A DNA stretch of 26,481 nucleotides. Origin: Marinilabiliales bacterium. GTDB lineage: Bacteria; Bacteroidota; Bacteroidia; Bacteroidales; UBA12077. The DNA lies in contig PKTC01000356.1 of NCBI GenBank assembly GCA_002869305.1, positions 1 to 26,481 on the forward strand. Reading direction: 5' to 3'. The notes under the pieces are model-generated. The model saw only the letters and a list, made by a program, of their open reading frames with translations, did not search any database and was not told the origin of the DNA. Of the stretch, positions 1 through 7,736 are shown piece by piece. Both the position numbers and the translations under genes were made by a program. Each line of letters begins with the position of its first letter. Position 1 is the stretch's first letter.

Positions 1-9
1 ATCATTATT

Positions 10-1320
10 ATGCAAAAATTATTAATTCTTTTGGGAGTAACAATTTCTTTCAATTTGTATTCTCAAACTCAGAATTCAATCCAACAGATTGAGTTAATGC
101 TTTTCAAAAGACATTACGATTCAGTTGCTGTGATTGCAAAAACGGCATTAGAAAAAGATTCAGCCAATTGGTTATTACATTATTATTATGGCAAATCTTA
201 TCAGGCCATGTATAAATACTTCGAAGCGATTGAATGTTATGAAAAGGCTTTGAAGCTTGATTCGGCAAATTCTATTATCGAAAATGAACTTGCTGAAGCC
301 TATGATTTTGTTGGTAAAGATGAGGATGCCATTCATCTTTATTACAATCAATATATAAGAGATACCATTAAACTTGAACCTATAGTTAGTTTAGCAAATA
401 TTTTTCGTAAGAATAAAGAATTTGGATCTGCAATACATTATTATCAAAAAGCCACTTCAATTGATCCTGAAAATTTTTATTATTATAAACAACAAGCGTA
501 TTGCTACGATAAGATAAGTATCCCAGCTGGGGCTATAAACACCTATTACGTAGCCAATATGTTAAATCCTTTTGATCTTTCAATTTATGTTCAGCTTGCG
601 AACATTTTAAATACGGAGCGTAATTTTGCCAGTTCAATTAATATATGCAGGCAAGGGCTTGAATATCATCAGGATAATGCTCAACTAATGAAATTACAAT
701 CGTACGCATATTATTTGAACAGAGATTTTGACTCATCAATTATAGGATTTAACAAATTATTGGAAAATGGAGATTCTTCATATTTTATTCTAAAGTATCA
801 AGGTTTGGCATTTTTTGAAAATAAGAACTTTGAGAATGCTATAGAGAAACTGGAAGAGGCCTATGAAATAAATAGCAAAGATCCTGAAACCTGCTTTTAT
901 CTTGGTAGTGCTTTCGGAAGAACAGGATATAGTGAAAGAGGTATGGAATTATTAAACAGGTCGCAGTCGCTTTTAAAACCTTCACCCGTTGAGATTTCAA
1001 ATATTCTTTCTGAAATGGCCTTTATTTTTCAGGAGCAAAAGGAATATGAATTAGCGCTGGAACATCTTAAATCAGCATATAAGTATAATTCTGATCCAAT
1101 TTTATCTTTTAAAATGGCTCAATTATATGATATTTTAGGTAGTAAGAAGTTAGCAATAAATTATTACGACGGTTTTTTAATTATGGCAAACCCTCAAGAA
1201 TCTGATGATATTGAAATACAACCCGACACGCTAGTTTTTAAAGATCAGGCAATGATTAAACATGCAGTAAATCGAATAAGAACATTAAAAGAAGAAATGT
1301 TTTTTGAAGAAGGGAATTAA
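10..1320 (+). CDS. Exported tetratricopeptide-repeat (TPR) protein
   Basis: A 436-residue protein with an N-terminal signal peptide (hydrophobic stretch about residues 3-17, then the Ser-Gln junction usual for exported Bacteroidota proteins). The rest is helical TPR repeats: recurrent Y/F-x2-A-I-x2-Y-x-K-A-x2-L/I-x-P/S units near residues 50-90, 130-170, 265-300 and 335-385, for example the unit ending in YEKALKLDSAN. TPR domains are protein-interaction scaffolds; no catalytic domain is visible, so its partner and pathway are unknown. It probably acts in the periplasm or at the outer membrane. The ATG is only nine bases from the window edge, so promoter and operon context cannot be seen. The ORF ends just before a hairpin terminator shared with the convergent gene. 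The repeat assignment is firm; any specific function would be a guess. Confidence 0.85.
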   Translation: MQKLLILLGVTISFNLYSQTQNSIQQIELMLFKRHYDSVAVIAKTALEKDSANWLLHYYYGKSYQAMYKYFEAIECYEKALKLDSANSIIENELAEAYDFVGKDEDAIHLYYNQYIRDTIKLEPIVSLANIFRKNKEFGSAIHYYQKATSIDPENFYYYKQQAYCYDKISIPAGAINTYYVANMLNPFDLSIYVQLANILNTERNFASSINICRQGLEYHQDNAQLMKLQSYAYYLNRDFDSSIIGFNKLLENGDSSYFILKYQGLAFFENKNFENAIEKLEEAYEINSKDPETCFYLGSAFGRTGYSERGMELLNRSQSLLKPSPVEISNILSEMAFIFQEQKEYELALEHLKSAYKYNSDPILSFKMAQLYDILGSKKLAINYYDGFLIMANPQESDDIEIQPDTLVFKDQAMIKHAVNRIRTLKEEMFFEEGN

Positions 1321-1351
1321 AAAATAGGATTGAAATTTTCAACCCTATTTT
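1321..1351. terminator. Bidirectional hairpin terminator between TPR gene and bTHX gene
   Basis: The arm AAAATAGGATTGAAA is followed almost at once by TTTCAACCCTATTTT, pairing 14 of 15 positions, with A-rich and T-rich flanks on the two sides. It lies one base after the TPR stop codon and about 20 bases from the end of the convergent bTHX gene, so it can stop transcription from both directions. Confidence 0.75.
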
Positions 1352-1371
1352 CTTTCAATAATCTTTTATAT

Positions 1372-1728
1372 TTATTCTTTATCTTTCTTAGCTTCCTCCT
1401 TTTTTGCCTTAGGTTCTGCTTTTTTAGTTGTTGTTTTGCCTTTGGCTTTTGTTTCCTCTTTAGCTTTGGTTGTTTTTGTCTCCTCTTTAGCTTTTGAAGT
1501 TTTTGCTTTTGTTTCCTCTTTAGCTTTGGTCTCAGCCTTAGGTTTAGTTTCTACTTTTGGTTTTGCTTCCGCCTTTGGTTTTGTTTCAGTTTTTGGTTTA
1601 GGAGTAGCTTTTTTTACAGGTTTTACAACTTCTGCTTCGGTCGTCTTTTTATTTTTTCTAGGTCGGCGCTTTCCATAACTTCCTGCAAATAGCTTTCCTC
1701 TTCTTGTTTTTTGATCTCCTTTTCCCAT
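1372..1728 (-). CDS. Small ribosomal subunit protein bTHX with long Lys/Ala/Glu/Thr-rich tail
   Basis: The first ~28 residues (MGKGDQKTRRGKLFAGSYGK, then RRPRKNKK) match the whole of the Thermus Thx peptide almost residue for residue; that peptide packs into the head of the 30S subunit and stabilises rRNA contacts. Here the core is followed by about 90 residues of low-complexity, strongly basic sequence built from repeating K-x-E-T/A-K and KAEAKPK/ETKPKAE-like units, so the protein is 118 residues instead of the usual 26-60. Such a tail resembles histone H1/AlgP-like DNA- or RNA-binding tails; its function is not known. A likely -7 box lies about 60 bases upstream, and a hairpin separates it from the upstream hppA gene, so it is probably its own transcription unit. 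The start is fixed by the conserved MGKGD N terminus. Confidence 0.88.
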   Translation of the reverse strand: MGKGDQKTRRGKLFAGSYGKRRPRKNKKTTEAEVVKPVKKATPKPKTETKPKAEAKPKVETKPKAETKAKEETKAKTSKAKEETKTTKAKEETKAKGKTTTKKAEPKAKKEEAKKDKE

Positions 1729-1786
1729 GGTGTAAAATTTTTTTGGCCTATCTACAGACAGGCGAGTTCGTAATTTACTTGATGAT

Positions 1787-1794
1787 CAAATATA
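1787..1794 (-). promoter_or_regulatory. Putative -7 box for the bTHX gene
   Basis: On the minus strand this reads TATATTTG, a full match to the Bacteroidota -7 consensus TAnnTTTG. It is 58 bases upstream of the bTHX ATG. No good TTTG -33 element stands at the expected spacing, so confidence is moderate. Confidence 0.45.
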
Positions 1795-1837
1795 AAGATT
1801 ATTAAACGAACTATAAAATTATGCAAGGGATAAATAA

Positions 1838-1863
1838 AAAGCCGGCCTAATAGACCAGCTTTT
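1838..1863 (-). terminator. Terminator of hppA
   Basis: Read on the minus strand, AAAGCTGGTC pairs with GGCCGGCTTT around a TATTA loop (two G-U pairs), followed by a T run. It starts about 20 bases after the hppA stop codon and separates hppA from bTHX. Confidence 0.8.
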
Positions 1864-1883
1864 ATATATTAATTTGAGAAATT

Positions 1884-4172
1884 TTAAGCAAAGAATCCCA
1901 ATGCAACAGTTAAACCAGCCATAACAACCGAAACCATTGTCATTAATTTAATAAGAATATTTAAGGATGGCCCTGATGTATCCTTGAAAGGATCACCTAC
2001 AGTATCACCAACAACACCAGCTTTATGAGTATCGCTTCCTTTTCCACCATGATTTCCTTTTTCTATATATTTCTTAGCATTATCCCATGCTCCACCGGAA
2101 TTGTTTAACATACTAGCTAAAGTAAATCCTGTCACAAGACCACCAACTAATAAACCAACAACACCAGCAACACCTAATATTACTCCAACAATTATTGGAA
2201 CAGCAATTGCAAGTAATGAAGGCACTAACATTTCTCTTTGTGCACCTTTAGTTGAAATTTCAACACATCTTGCATAATCAGGTTTTCCTGTTCCTTCCAT
2301 GATTCCAGGGATAGATTTAAACTGACGACGCACTTCATCAACCATTGCACCAGCAGCACGTCCGACAGCTTTCATAGTCATTGCACTAAACACAAATGCC
2401 ATCATTGCGCCTAAGAATAAACCACCTAATAACATAGGGTTGAATAAAGATAAATCGTATGCATAAACAAAATCTCTGATTGTAGCTGATGCTAATTCAA
2501 CTGCTTTTTGTCCTTGCTCAACAACTGGAACATTATCAGTATAAAACAATGTATCTCCAACTTGTCTAAATCCTTCAACGCTATCATTTGCAAGTTTACC
2601 TAACCATAATCTTACCTCTTCGATATAAGCAGCTAATAAAGCCATGGCAGTTAAGGCAGCAGAACCAATAGCAAAACCTTTACCTGTGGCAGCAGTTGTA
2701 TTTCCTAACATATCTAGTGCATCAGTACGTTCACGTACTTCTTTTGGAAGCTCAGCCATTTCAGCATTACCACCTGCGTTATCTGCGATTGGGCCAAAAG
2801 CATCAGTAGCCAATGTAATTCCTAAAGTAGATAGCATACCAACAGCAGCAAATCCAATACCGTAAACACCCATTGAGAAGTTAGCTAATCCGCCAGCAAA
2901 CCCATAGGCTCCAATAATTCCTAATACAATTGTTACAACGTGAATCCAGGTTGAATACATACCAACTGCAATACCATCGATAATTAAAGTAGCAGGACCT
3001 TGTTGTCCTTGTTTTGCAATGCCTTTTGTAGGCTTATATTCATCAGAAGTATAGTATTCTGTCCCTTGCCCTATAATTACACCTGCAGTTAAACCAACCA
3101 CAACAGCACCAAATATACCCCAGCTAATCCAACCAGTATAAGCCATTATAGCGACAGCAATTAAAATAAAGACAGAACTTCCACCAGTTCCTAATAACAA
3201 TGCATTTAATAAAGTTTTTTGAGTAGCAGATTCTTTTGTACGAACCATAAAAATACCCAATATTGAAAGTAAAATTCCAATTGCAGCAACAATCATTGGA
3301 GCAATAATAGCTTTAGTTGCATCTTCACCAGCAACTAATGGTAATGCTGCACCTAGTGCTGCAGTAGCTAAAATAGAACCTGCATAAGATTCGTATAAGT
3401 CAGCTCCCATACCAGCCACGTCACCAACATTATCACCAACGTTGTCAGCAATAGTAGCTGGGTTGCGTGGATCATCTTCAGGAATTCCAGCCTCAACTTT
3501 ACCAACTAAGTCAGCTCCAACATCTGCAGCTTTTGTATAAATACCACCACCAACACGAGCAAATAATGCTTGAGTTGAAGCACCCATACCAAATGTTAAC
3601 ATGGTTGCAGTAATTTCAATCAATTTTTCATGAGGAGTTGTACCTGGATGAACAAATGTTAAGCCAGCAAAATGCATTCCTTGTTGCATATGTTCTGCAG
3701 TATAAACTAATTTATTTAAAATTACCCACCAAAGACTTATATCTAATAATCCGAAACCAACAACAACAAGACCCATAACTGCCCCACTTCGGAATGCAAT
3801 TTTTAAACCTTTGTTTAATGATTGCGATGCTCCGTGAGCAGTTCTTGCTGAAGCATATGTTGCAGTACGCATACCTAAGTAACCGCATAAACCCGAGAAA
3901 AAACCTCCGGTTAAGAACGCTACAGGTACAAATGGATTTTGTACTCCAAAATAAGCCAACACTAATAAGATAACGAATAGTACTGCGAATACCATTCCAA
4001 CTACTCTGTACTGTCTGTTTAAATAAGCCATTGCGCCTTCACGTACGTGTTGTGCAATTTCTTTCATTTTGTCTGTTCCTTCAGAGTTCTTCATCATATT
4101 CTTGAAAAAGAACCACGCAAAAACTAATGCTAAAGTCGATGCGATAGGAATTAACCAAAAAATTGTTCCCAT
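1884..4172 (-). CDS. hppA: K+-dependent membrane-bound ion-translocating pyrophosphatase
   Basis: A 762-residue polytopic inner-membrane protein that couples hydrolysis of pyrophosphate to pumping of Na+ and/or H+ across the membrane. The diagnostic loop EDDPRNPATIADNVGDNVGD (residues 232-251) carries the Asp/Asn residues that bind Mg-PPi, and the C-terminal repeat DTVGDPFKDTSGPSLNILIK (about 716-735) supplies the second acidic set. In the segment GNTTAATGKG the residue after GNTT (about 494) is Ala, which in this family marks the K+-dependent enzymes; the K+-independent H+ pumps have Lys there. K+-dependent members are mostly Na+ pumps, and some Bacteroidota members pump Na+ and H+ together. 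A well-formed promoter stands 118 bases upstream and a hairpin terminator follows, so it is monocistronic. Length and start (MGTIFWLIPI, first membrane helix) are normal. Identification is very secure; ion choice is inferred. Confidence 0.96.
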   Translation of the reverse strand: MGTIFWLIPIASTLALVFAWFFFKNMMKNSEGTDKMKEIAQHVREGAMAYLNRQYRVVGMVFAVLFVILLVLAYFGVQNPFVPVAFLTGGFFSGLCGYLGMRTATYASARTAHGASQSLNKGLKIAFRSGAVMGLVVVGFGLLDISLWWVILNKLVYTAEHMQQGMHFAGLTFVHPGTTPHEKLIEITATMLTFGMGASTQALFARVGGGIYTKAADVGADLVGKVEAGIPEDDPRNPATIADNVGDNVGDVAGMGADLYESYAGSILATAALGAALPLVAGEDATKAIIAPMIVAAIGILLSILGIFMVRTKESATQKTLLNALLLGTGGSSVFILIAVAIMAYTGWISWGIFGAVVVGLTAGVIIGQGTEYYTSDEYKPTKGIAKQGQQGPATLIIDGIAVGMYSTWIHVVTIVLGIIGAYGFAGGLANFSMGVYGIGFAAVGMLSTLGITLATDAFGPIADNAGGNAEMAELPKEVRERTDALDMLGNTTAATGKGFAIGSAALTAMALLAAYIEEVRLWLGKLANDSVEGFRQVGDTLFYTDNVPVVEQGQKAVELASATIRDFVYAYDLSLFNPMLLGGLFLGAMMAFVFSAMTMKAVGRAAGAMVDEVRRQFKSIPGIMEGTGKPDYARCVEISTKGAQREMLVPSLLAIAVPIIVGVILGVAGVVGLLVGGLVTGFTLASMLNNSGGAWDNAKKYIEKGNHGGKGSDTHKAGVVGDTVGDPFKDTSGPSLNILIKLMTMVSVVMAGLTVALGFFA

Positions 4173-4538
4173 TTTTAATTCAATTTTTAATTAGTATTTA
4201 TTATTTAATTTTTGTTTCTTGATAAAACTGATTTCTGAATATTAAGCCTTAAAATAGAGTGTGTTATTTTTCATTTTTTTAAATGGCTTCAAAAATAATT
4301 ATAAAATTCTGTTGTACAACATATTTTTAAAATAATTGTTCGCTTTATGAACTTTTTTAATATTCATATTGAAATCTTTACTAATTTTGTTAACTGGTGG
4401 AAAAGTTTTTTAATCGAAAGCTCTTATTTTCTGCATGAGCAACAATCAAGTTTGAGTTTTTCATAATTTTTTTATAAACAGATTTTTGATCTAATCATTC
4501 GACATTTACATAAAAATGATTTAGTTTTAGATGATCTT
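4173..4538. other. Divergent intergenic region, hppA / 7TMR-DISM gene
   Basis: These 366 bases hold no credible gene. They are very AT-rich and contain the hppA promoter (4290-4319, minus strand). On the plus strand TAATTTTG at 4382-4389 fits the -7 consensus but has no properly spaced -33 element, so the promoter of the receptor gene is not assigned. No strong hairpin was seen. Confidence 0.6.
4290..4319 (-). promoter_or_regulatory. Promoter of hppA (Bacteroidota sigma-A type)
   Basis: On the minus strand TTG (4319-4317), a 19-base spacer and TATTTTTG (4297-4290) match the TTTG-N19-TAnnTTTG promoter pattern. The predicted RNA start is near 4283, giving a leader of about 110 bases. Confidence 0.65.
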
Positions 4539-6566
4539 TTGAAAACCTGTATTATGAAAGTCCGCATTTATTTATTAACCCTTGCCTTATCGCTTGTCGG
4601 TTTTTATCATTCTGCTTACAGCGAGAATGTTTATGCACATAACGGAATTCTTGATTTAAAATATTCCGAAGTAAATAAATTTAAAAGTATAAAATTACAA
4701 GGTGATTGGGAGTTTTACTGGAATCAGTTGATTGAACCACAAGATTTTCATGATAAAGAATTACAGCCCAAATTTGTACGAGTACCTAAATCCTGGTCGG
4801 GCTATAATGAAGGAACAGATAAACTACCAAGCAAAGGCTATGCTACTTATCGCTTATTAATTAATAAAAGGCCGGATTCAACACAGACTTTATATGGGCT
4901 AAAAATTTCATCAGTATTTTCAAACTATAAGCTATGGGTAAATGGCGAACTTTTAACGGAGGTGGGTAAGGTTGGGATAACTGATGCTTTTTCAAAACCC
5001 AAATTTAAATATCAAGACATTCCATTCATATTAGAACCAAATCAGGGCAATACAGAAAACATTGAAATTATTATACAGGTTTCAAATTTTTCTCATAGAA
5101 GAGCCGGATTGCAAAAACCTATTTATTTTGGCACATATGAAACGCTAAGATCAGAATCGAGATGGATGGATATCCTAAATATGATTATTGTGGGAATTGT
5201 TTTGGTTATAGGAATAAACCATCTGAATATGTATCTATTCAGGAAAAAGGCGATTTCCAATCTGTACTTTAGTATTGTATGTCTCGTTATGATACTTAGA
5301 AACCTTACTACGGGTGATCGAATTCTTACGTATATTTTTCCAAATTTAAATTGGGAGCTTTTAGTTAAACTGGATAACTTTTCAGGATTCGGAACCATTC
5401 CTTTGTTTGCACTATTTATTTATAGCCTATATAAAGCCGATTTCCCGATTCTAATTAGAAATATAATTCTGGTTATTGGAGCATTCATAACGCTTTTGGT
5501 TTTTGCTACACCAGCCTATTTCTATGGAAAATTTAGGATGTTCTTTGAGCTTTATATACTGATTTTTGGCCTATATCTTACATTTGGAGTACTACTTAGA
5601 GCAACAATTCGTAGAAGAAAAACGGCATTCTTTACCTTTCTTGGAATGTTCATTTTATATACAACCGCGATTAATGACGTGTTAAGTAGTATGGGAATAA
5701 TTCAAAGTAGCTATGTAGCACCTTATGGTTTGGTGGCTTTTATGTTTATTCAATCCATTACCATCACTGTAAAATCAGCTAAAGCAATTAATGAGAATGA
5801 ACAATTAGGTGAAGAACTTACCTTGGAGAAAGAAAATTTAGAAAAAAGAATTCAGGCGAGAACTCAAGAGCTTCAGAAGCAGCATGACGAACTGATAATT
5901 CACCAGGAAAAAGAGAAGGAGCAAACCTGGATTAATAATGGACTAAATATTATCAACGATATATTAGCAGACAATAAGAATGATTTTAAAGCTCTAAGTT
6001 CCAAAGTTTTATCGCAGCTTGTTAAATATGTAGATGCTACATTTGGAGTGCTTTACATGAGCAGTGCAGACAGTGAAGGTGATGAAGACTATCTTGAATT
6101 AATTGCAGATTACGGATGCAGTAACGAAATCAGGAAAGATAAATCTCAGATACATATATCTACCGGAATGCTTGGTGTGGCATACAATGAAAACCGGCTA
6201 ATGGTAGTAAATGATGTCCCGGAGAACTACATTAAAATTGAATCTGGATTAGGAAAGGCAAGACCTGAAGCCTTATTGGTTGTTCCTTTAAGCATTGATG
6301 AGAAGGTCTTTGGTATTATCGAAATAGCAGGCTTTCATAAATTTAAGGCTCTTGAGGTTGATTTCATTAAACGTATTGCTTTTAATGTTGCAAATAACCT
6401 TAATACGATCCGAATGAATGAGAATAATTCGGAACTTATTGCCAAATTTAAAGAGCAAGCTCAGGAAATGAGAGAGAAAGAAGAAGAGATGAGGCAGAAT
6501 ATGGAGGAGATGGAAACGATTCGAGAGCAATACGAAGAGCTGCTAAAGAAAAACGAAAAATCTTAA
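4539..6566 (+). CDS. 7TMR-DISM receptor with C-terminal coiled coil and GAF domain
   Basis: A 675-residue membrane sensor. Order of parts: signal peptide (about 1-28); extracytoplasmic beta-sandwich of the 7TMR-DISM extracellular type, with the typical LQGDWEFYW motif at 53-61 (about 30-205); a seven-helix 7TMR-DISM membrane block (about 210-410); a coiled coil (about 415-470); a GAF domain (about 480-620); and a Glu/Lys/Met-rich coiled coil to the end. In this receptor family the outer domain is thought to bind carbohydrate-like ligands, and signals pass to a kinase, cyclase or phosphatase. No histidine-kinase, GGDEF, SpoIIE or DNA-binding domain is present here, so it must signal through a partner or bind one through its coiled coils. 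Another Met lies at residue 6; either start leaves the signal peptide intact. No other signalling gene adjoins it. A hairpin terminator follows. Confidence 0.85.
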   Translation: MKTCIMKVRIYLLTLALSLVGFYHSAYSENVYAHNGILDLKYSEVNKFKSIKLQGDWEFYWNQLIEPQDFHDKELQPKFVRVPKSWSGYNEGTDKLPSKGYATYRLLINKRPDSTQTLYGLKISSVFSNYKLWVNGELLTEVGKVGITDAFSKPKFKYQDIPFILEPNQGNTENIEIIIQVSNFSHRRAGLQKPIYFGTYETLRSESRWMDILNMIIVGIVLVIGINHLNMYLFRKKAISNLYFSIVCLVMILRNLTTGDRILTYIFPNLNWELLVKLDNFSGFGTIPLFALFIYSLYKADFPILIRNIILVIGAFITLLVFATPAYFYGKFRMFFELYILIFGLYLTFGVLLRATIRRRKTAFFTFLGMFILYTTAINDVLSSMGIIQSSYVAPYGLVAFMFIQSITITVKSAKAINENEQLGEELTLEKENLEKRIQARTQELQKQHDELIIHQEKEKEQTWINNGLNIINDILADNKNDFKALSSKVLSQLVKYVDATFGVLYMSSADSEGDEDYLELIADYGCSNEIRKDKSQIHISTGMLGVAYNENRLMVVNDVPENYIKIESGLGKARPEALLVVPLSIDEKVFGIIEIAGFHKFKALEVDFIKRIAFNVANNLNTIRMNENNSELIAKFKEQAQEMREKEEEMRQNMEEMETIREQYEELLKKNEKS

Positions 6567-6592
6567 TTGCAACTATTTTTAACTAAAAAACT

Positions 6593-6627
6593 AAACCTCA
6601 GAATGTCGTAATCAAATTCTGAGGTTT
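6593..6627. terminator. Bidirectional hairpin terminator
   Basis: AAACCTCAGAAT (6593-6604) is perfectly complementary to ATTCTGAGGTTT (6616-6627) around an 11-base loop. It sits between two convergent genes, 26 bases after the receptor stop codon and 25 bases from the end of the barrel gene. Confidence 0.85.
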
Positions 6628-6652
6628 GGTGTTTAATACTTGTTATTTCTTA

Positions 6653-7564
6653 TTAATCCACAGGGATACTATAAATAAATCTTAGATGAACAAATGCACC
6701 TCCATCAAATTCTTCATTAGTGCGAGTCCTGTTATCACCAAAGTTAACAAGTGGCATTCCTAAATCCACCTTATCGCCTTTAGCGTATAAACCATAATCT
6801 CTGGATATTGAATATCCTGCACGAGCTTCCATAAATATATTGTCGAAAAGGTGGAAGTTTCCAAATGCTGAAATATCAATGGTTTTTCTTTCAACATAGT
6901 AATTCTTGTAATCAGGTTCATTTATTCTATGTGAAGTAGTTAAACCAATGAAATGTAACCCAACATCTAATTTTTCGGATGGTTGCATATATATTTTACC
7001 GTAAACCGGCAGCAAACCTTTTACTTTAATTTTTGATGTCATATTCCAATCGAGATAGAATACAGGGACGATATAAGTGCCAAAAAATTCATTGTTATAG
7101 ATAACACCAACACGCCAGGTATAGTCCTTACTTTTAACTTTTTCGTACATTAAAATACCTCCAAGTTGGAGCGAATTAGAAAAATCTGCATTAAAATCAC
7201 TCATATAACGGGGTACAAACAACACTTGCAATGATTGTTTTGAATTAAATCGATGAATATATCCTGTACGAAGCATGATGCCATGTAAATTAAATTGTTC
7301 AACAGGATTTACCGTTGTTGCCAAGTATTCATTGTTGGTGGAGAAATACTGGTAATCTACACTGGTATACCAAATCGAAGAGTCCTTTAATATAATGGGA
7401 ATACTTAAATTACTCATTATAAAAGCATCGTAATTTTCATCGGGGTTAGCATCCGTAGTTCCAACAAAGTTGTAATTGCCTCCAATATAAAACACGTCAA
7501 ATCGGTTTTGAGCAAATAAAGTAAGGCTTAAAAAGATTAATGTAGATGTAAGAAATGTTTTCAT
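6653..7564 (-). CDS. Outer-membrane beta-barrel protein, probably DUF6268 family
   Basis: A 303-residue exported protein: signal peptide MKTFLTSTLIFLSLTLFAQ, then alternating aromatic/polar strands throughout (for example WYTSVDYQYF, LHGIMLRTGYIHRF, TWRVGVIYNNEFF, GGAFVHLRFIYSI). It ends in a strand of the outer-membrane type. The pattern fits the DUF6268 group of Bacteroidota barrel proteins, assigned here from memory of the fold pattern. No enzyme motif is visible and the role is unknown; size and strand number suggest a small pore or structural barrel of 10-14 strands. It stands alone, convergent with the receptor gene and divergent from the C69 peptidase gene. The barrel call is strong; the family name is moderate. 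Confidence 0.72.
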   Translation of the reverse strand: MKTFLTSTLIFLSLTLFAQNRFDVFYIGGNYNFVGTTDANPDENYDAFIMSNLSIPIILKDSSIWYTSVDYQYFSTNNEYLATTVNPVEQFNLHGIMLRTGYIHRFNSKQSLQVLFVPRYMSDFNADFSNSLQLGGILMYEKVKSKDYTWRVGVIYNNEFFGTYIVPVFYLDWNMTSKIKVKGLLPVYGKIYMQPSEKLDVGLHFIGLTTSHRINEPDYKNYYVERKTIDISAFGNFHLFDNIFMEARAGYSISRDYGLYAKGDKVDLGMPLVNFGDNRTRTNEEFDGGAFVHLRFIYSIPVD

Positions 7565-7682
7565 GATTATATAGGTTCGTTAAATCAGAACTAAAGATAA
7601 GTATTTTTTCGAATAGGAATTTTTAATCTTTATAAAAATCTGATCAGTATAAATAATTCAAACACGTTAAACCTATTGTCAT

Positions 7683-7713
7683 TTTATTTCTCTAATACTT
7701 TATTATATTTTTG
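7683..7713 (+). promoter_or_regulatory. Promoter of the C69 dipeptidase gene
   Basis: TTTA (7683-7686), a 19-base spacer and TATTTTTG (7706-7713) fit the Bacteroidota promoter pattern with one mismatch in the -33 element. The RNA would start near 7720, about 17 bases before the ATG. Confidence 0.6.
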
Positions 7714-7736
7714 AGTTTCATTTAATATCAAACACC

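Noticed and set aside
1436..1678. Plus-strand open frame coding for a Phe/Val/Leu-rich 'membrane' protein
   Set aside because: It is the antisense of the repetitive Lys/Glu/Ala tail of bTHX; the repeats keep the frame open by chance.
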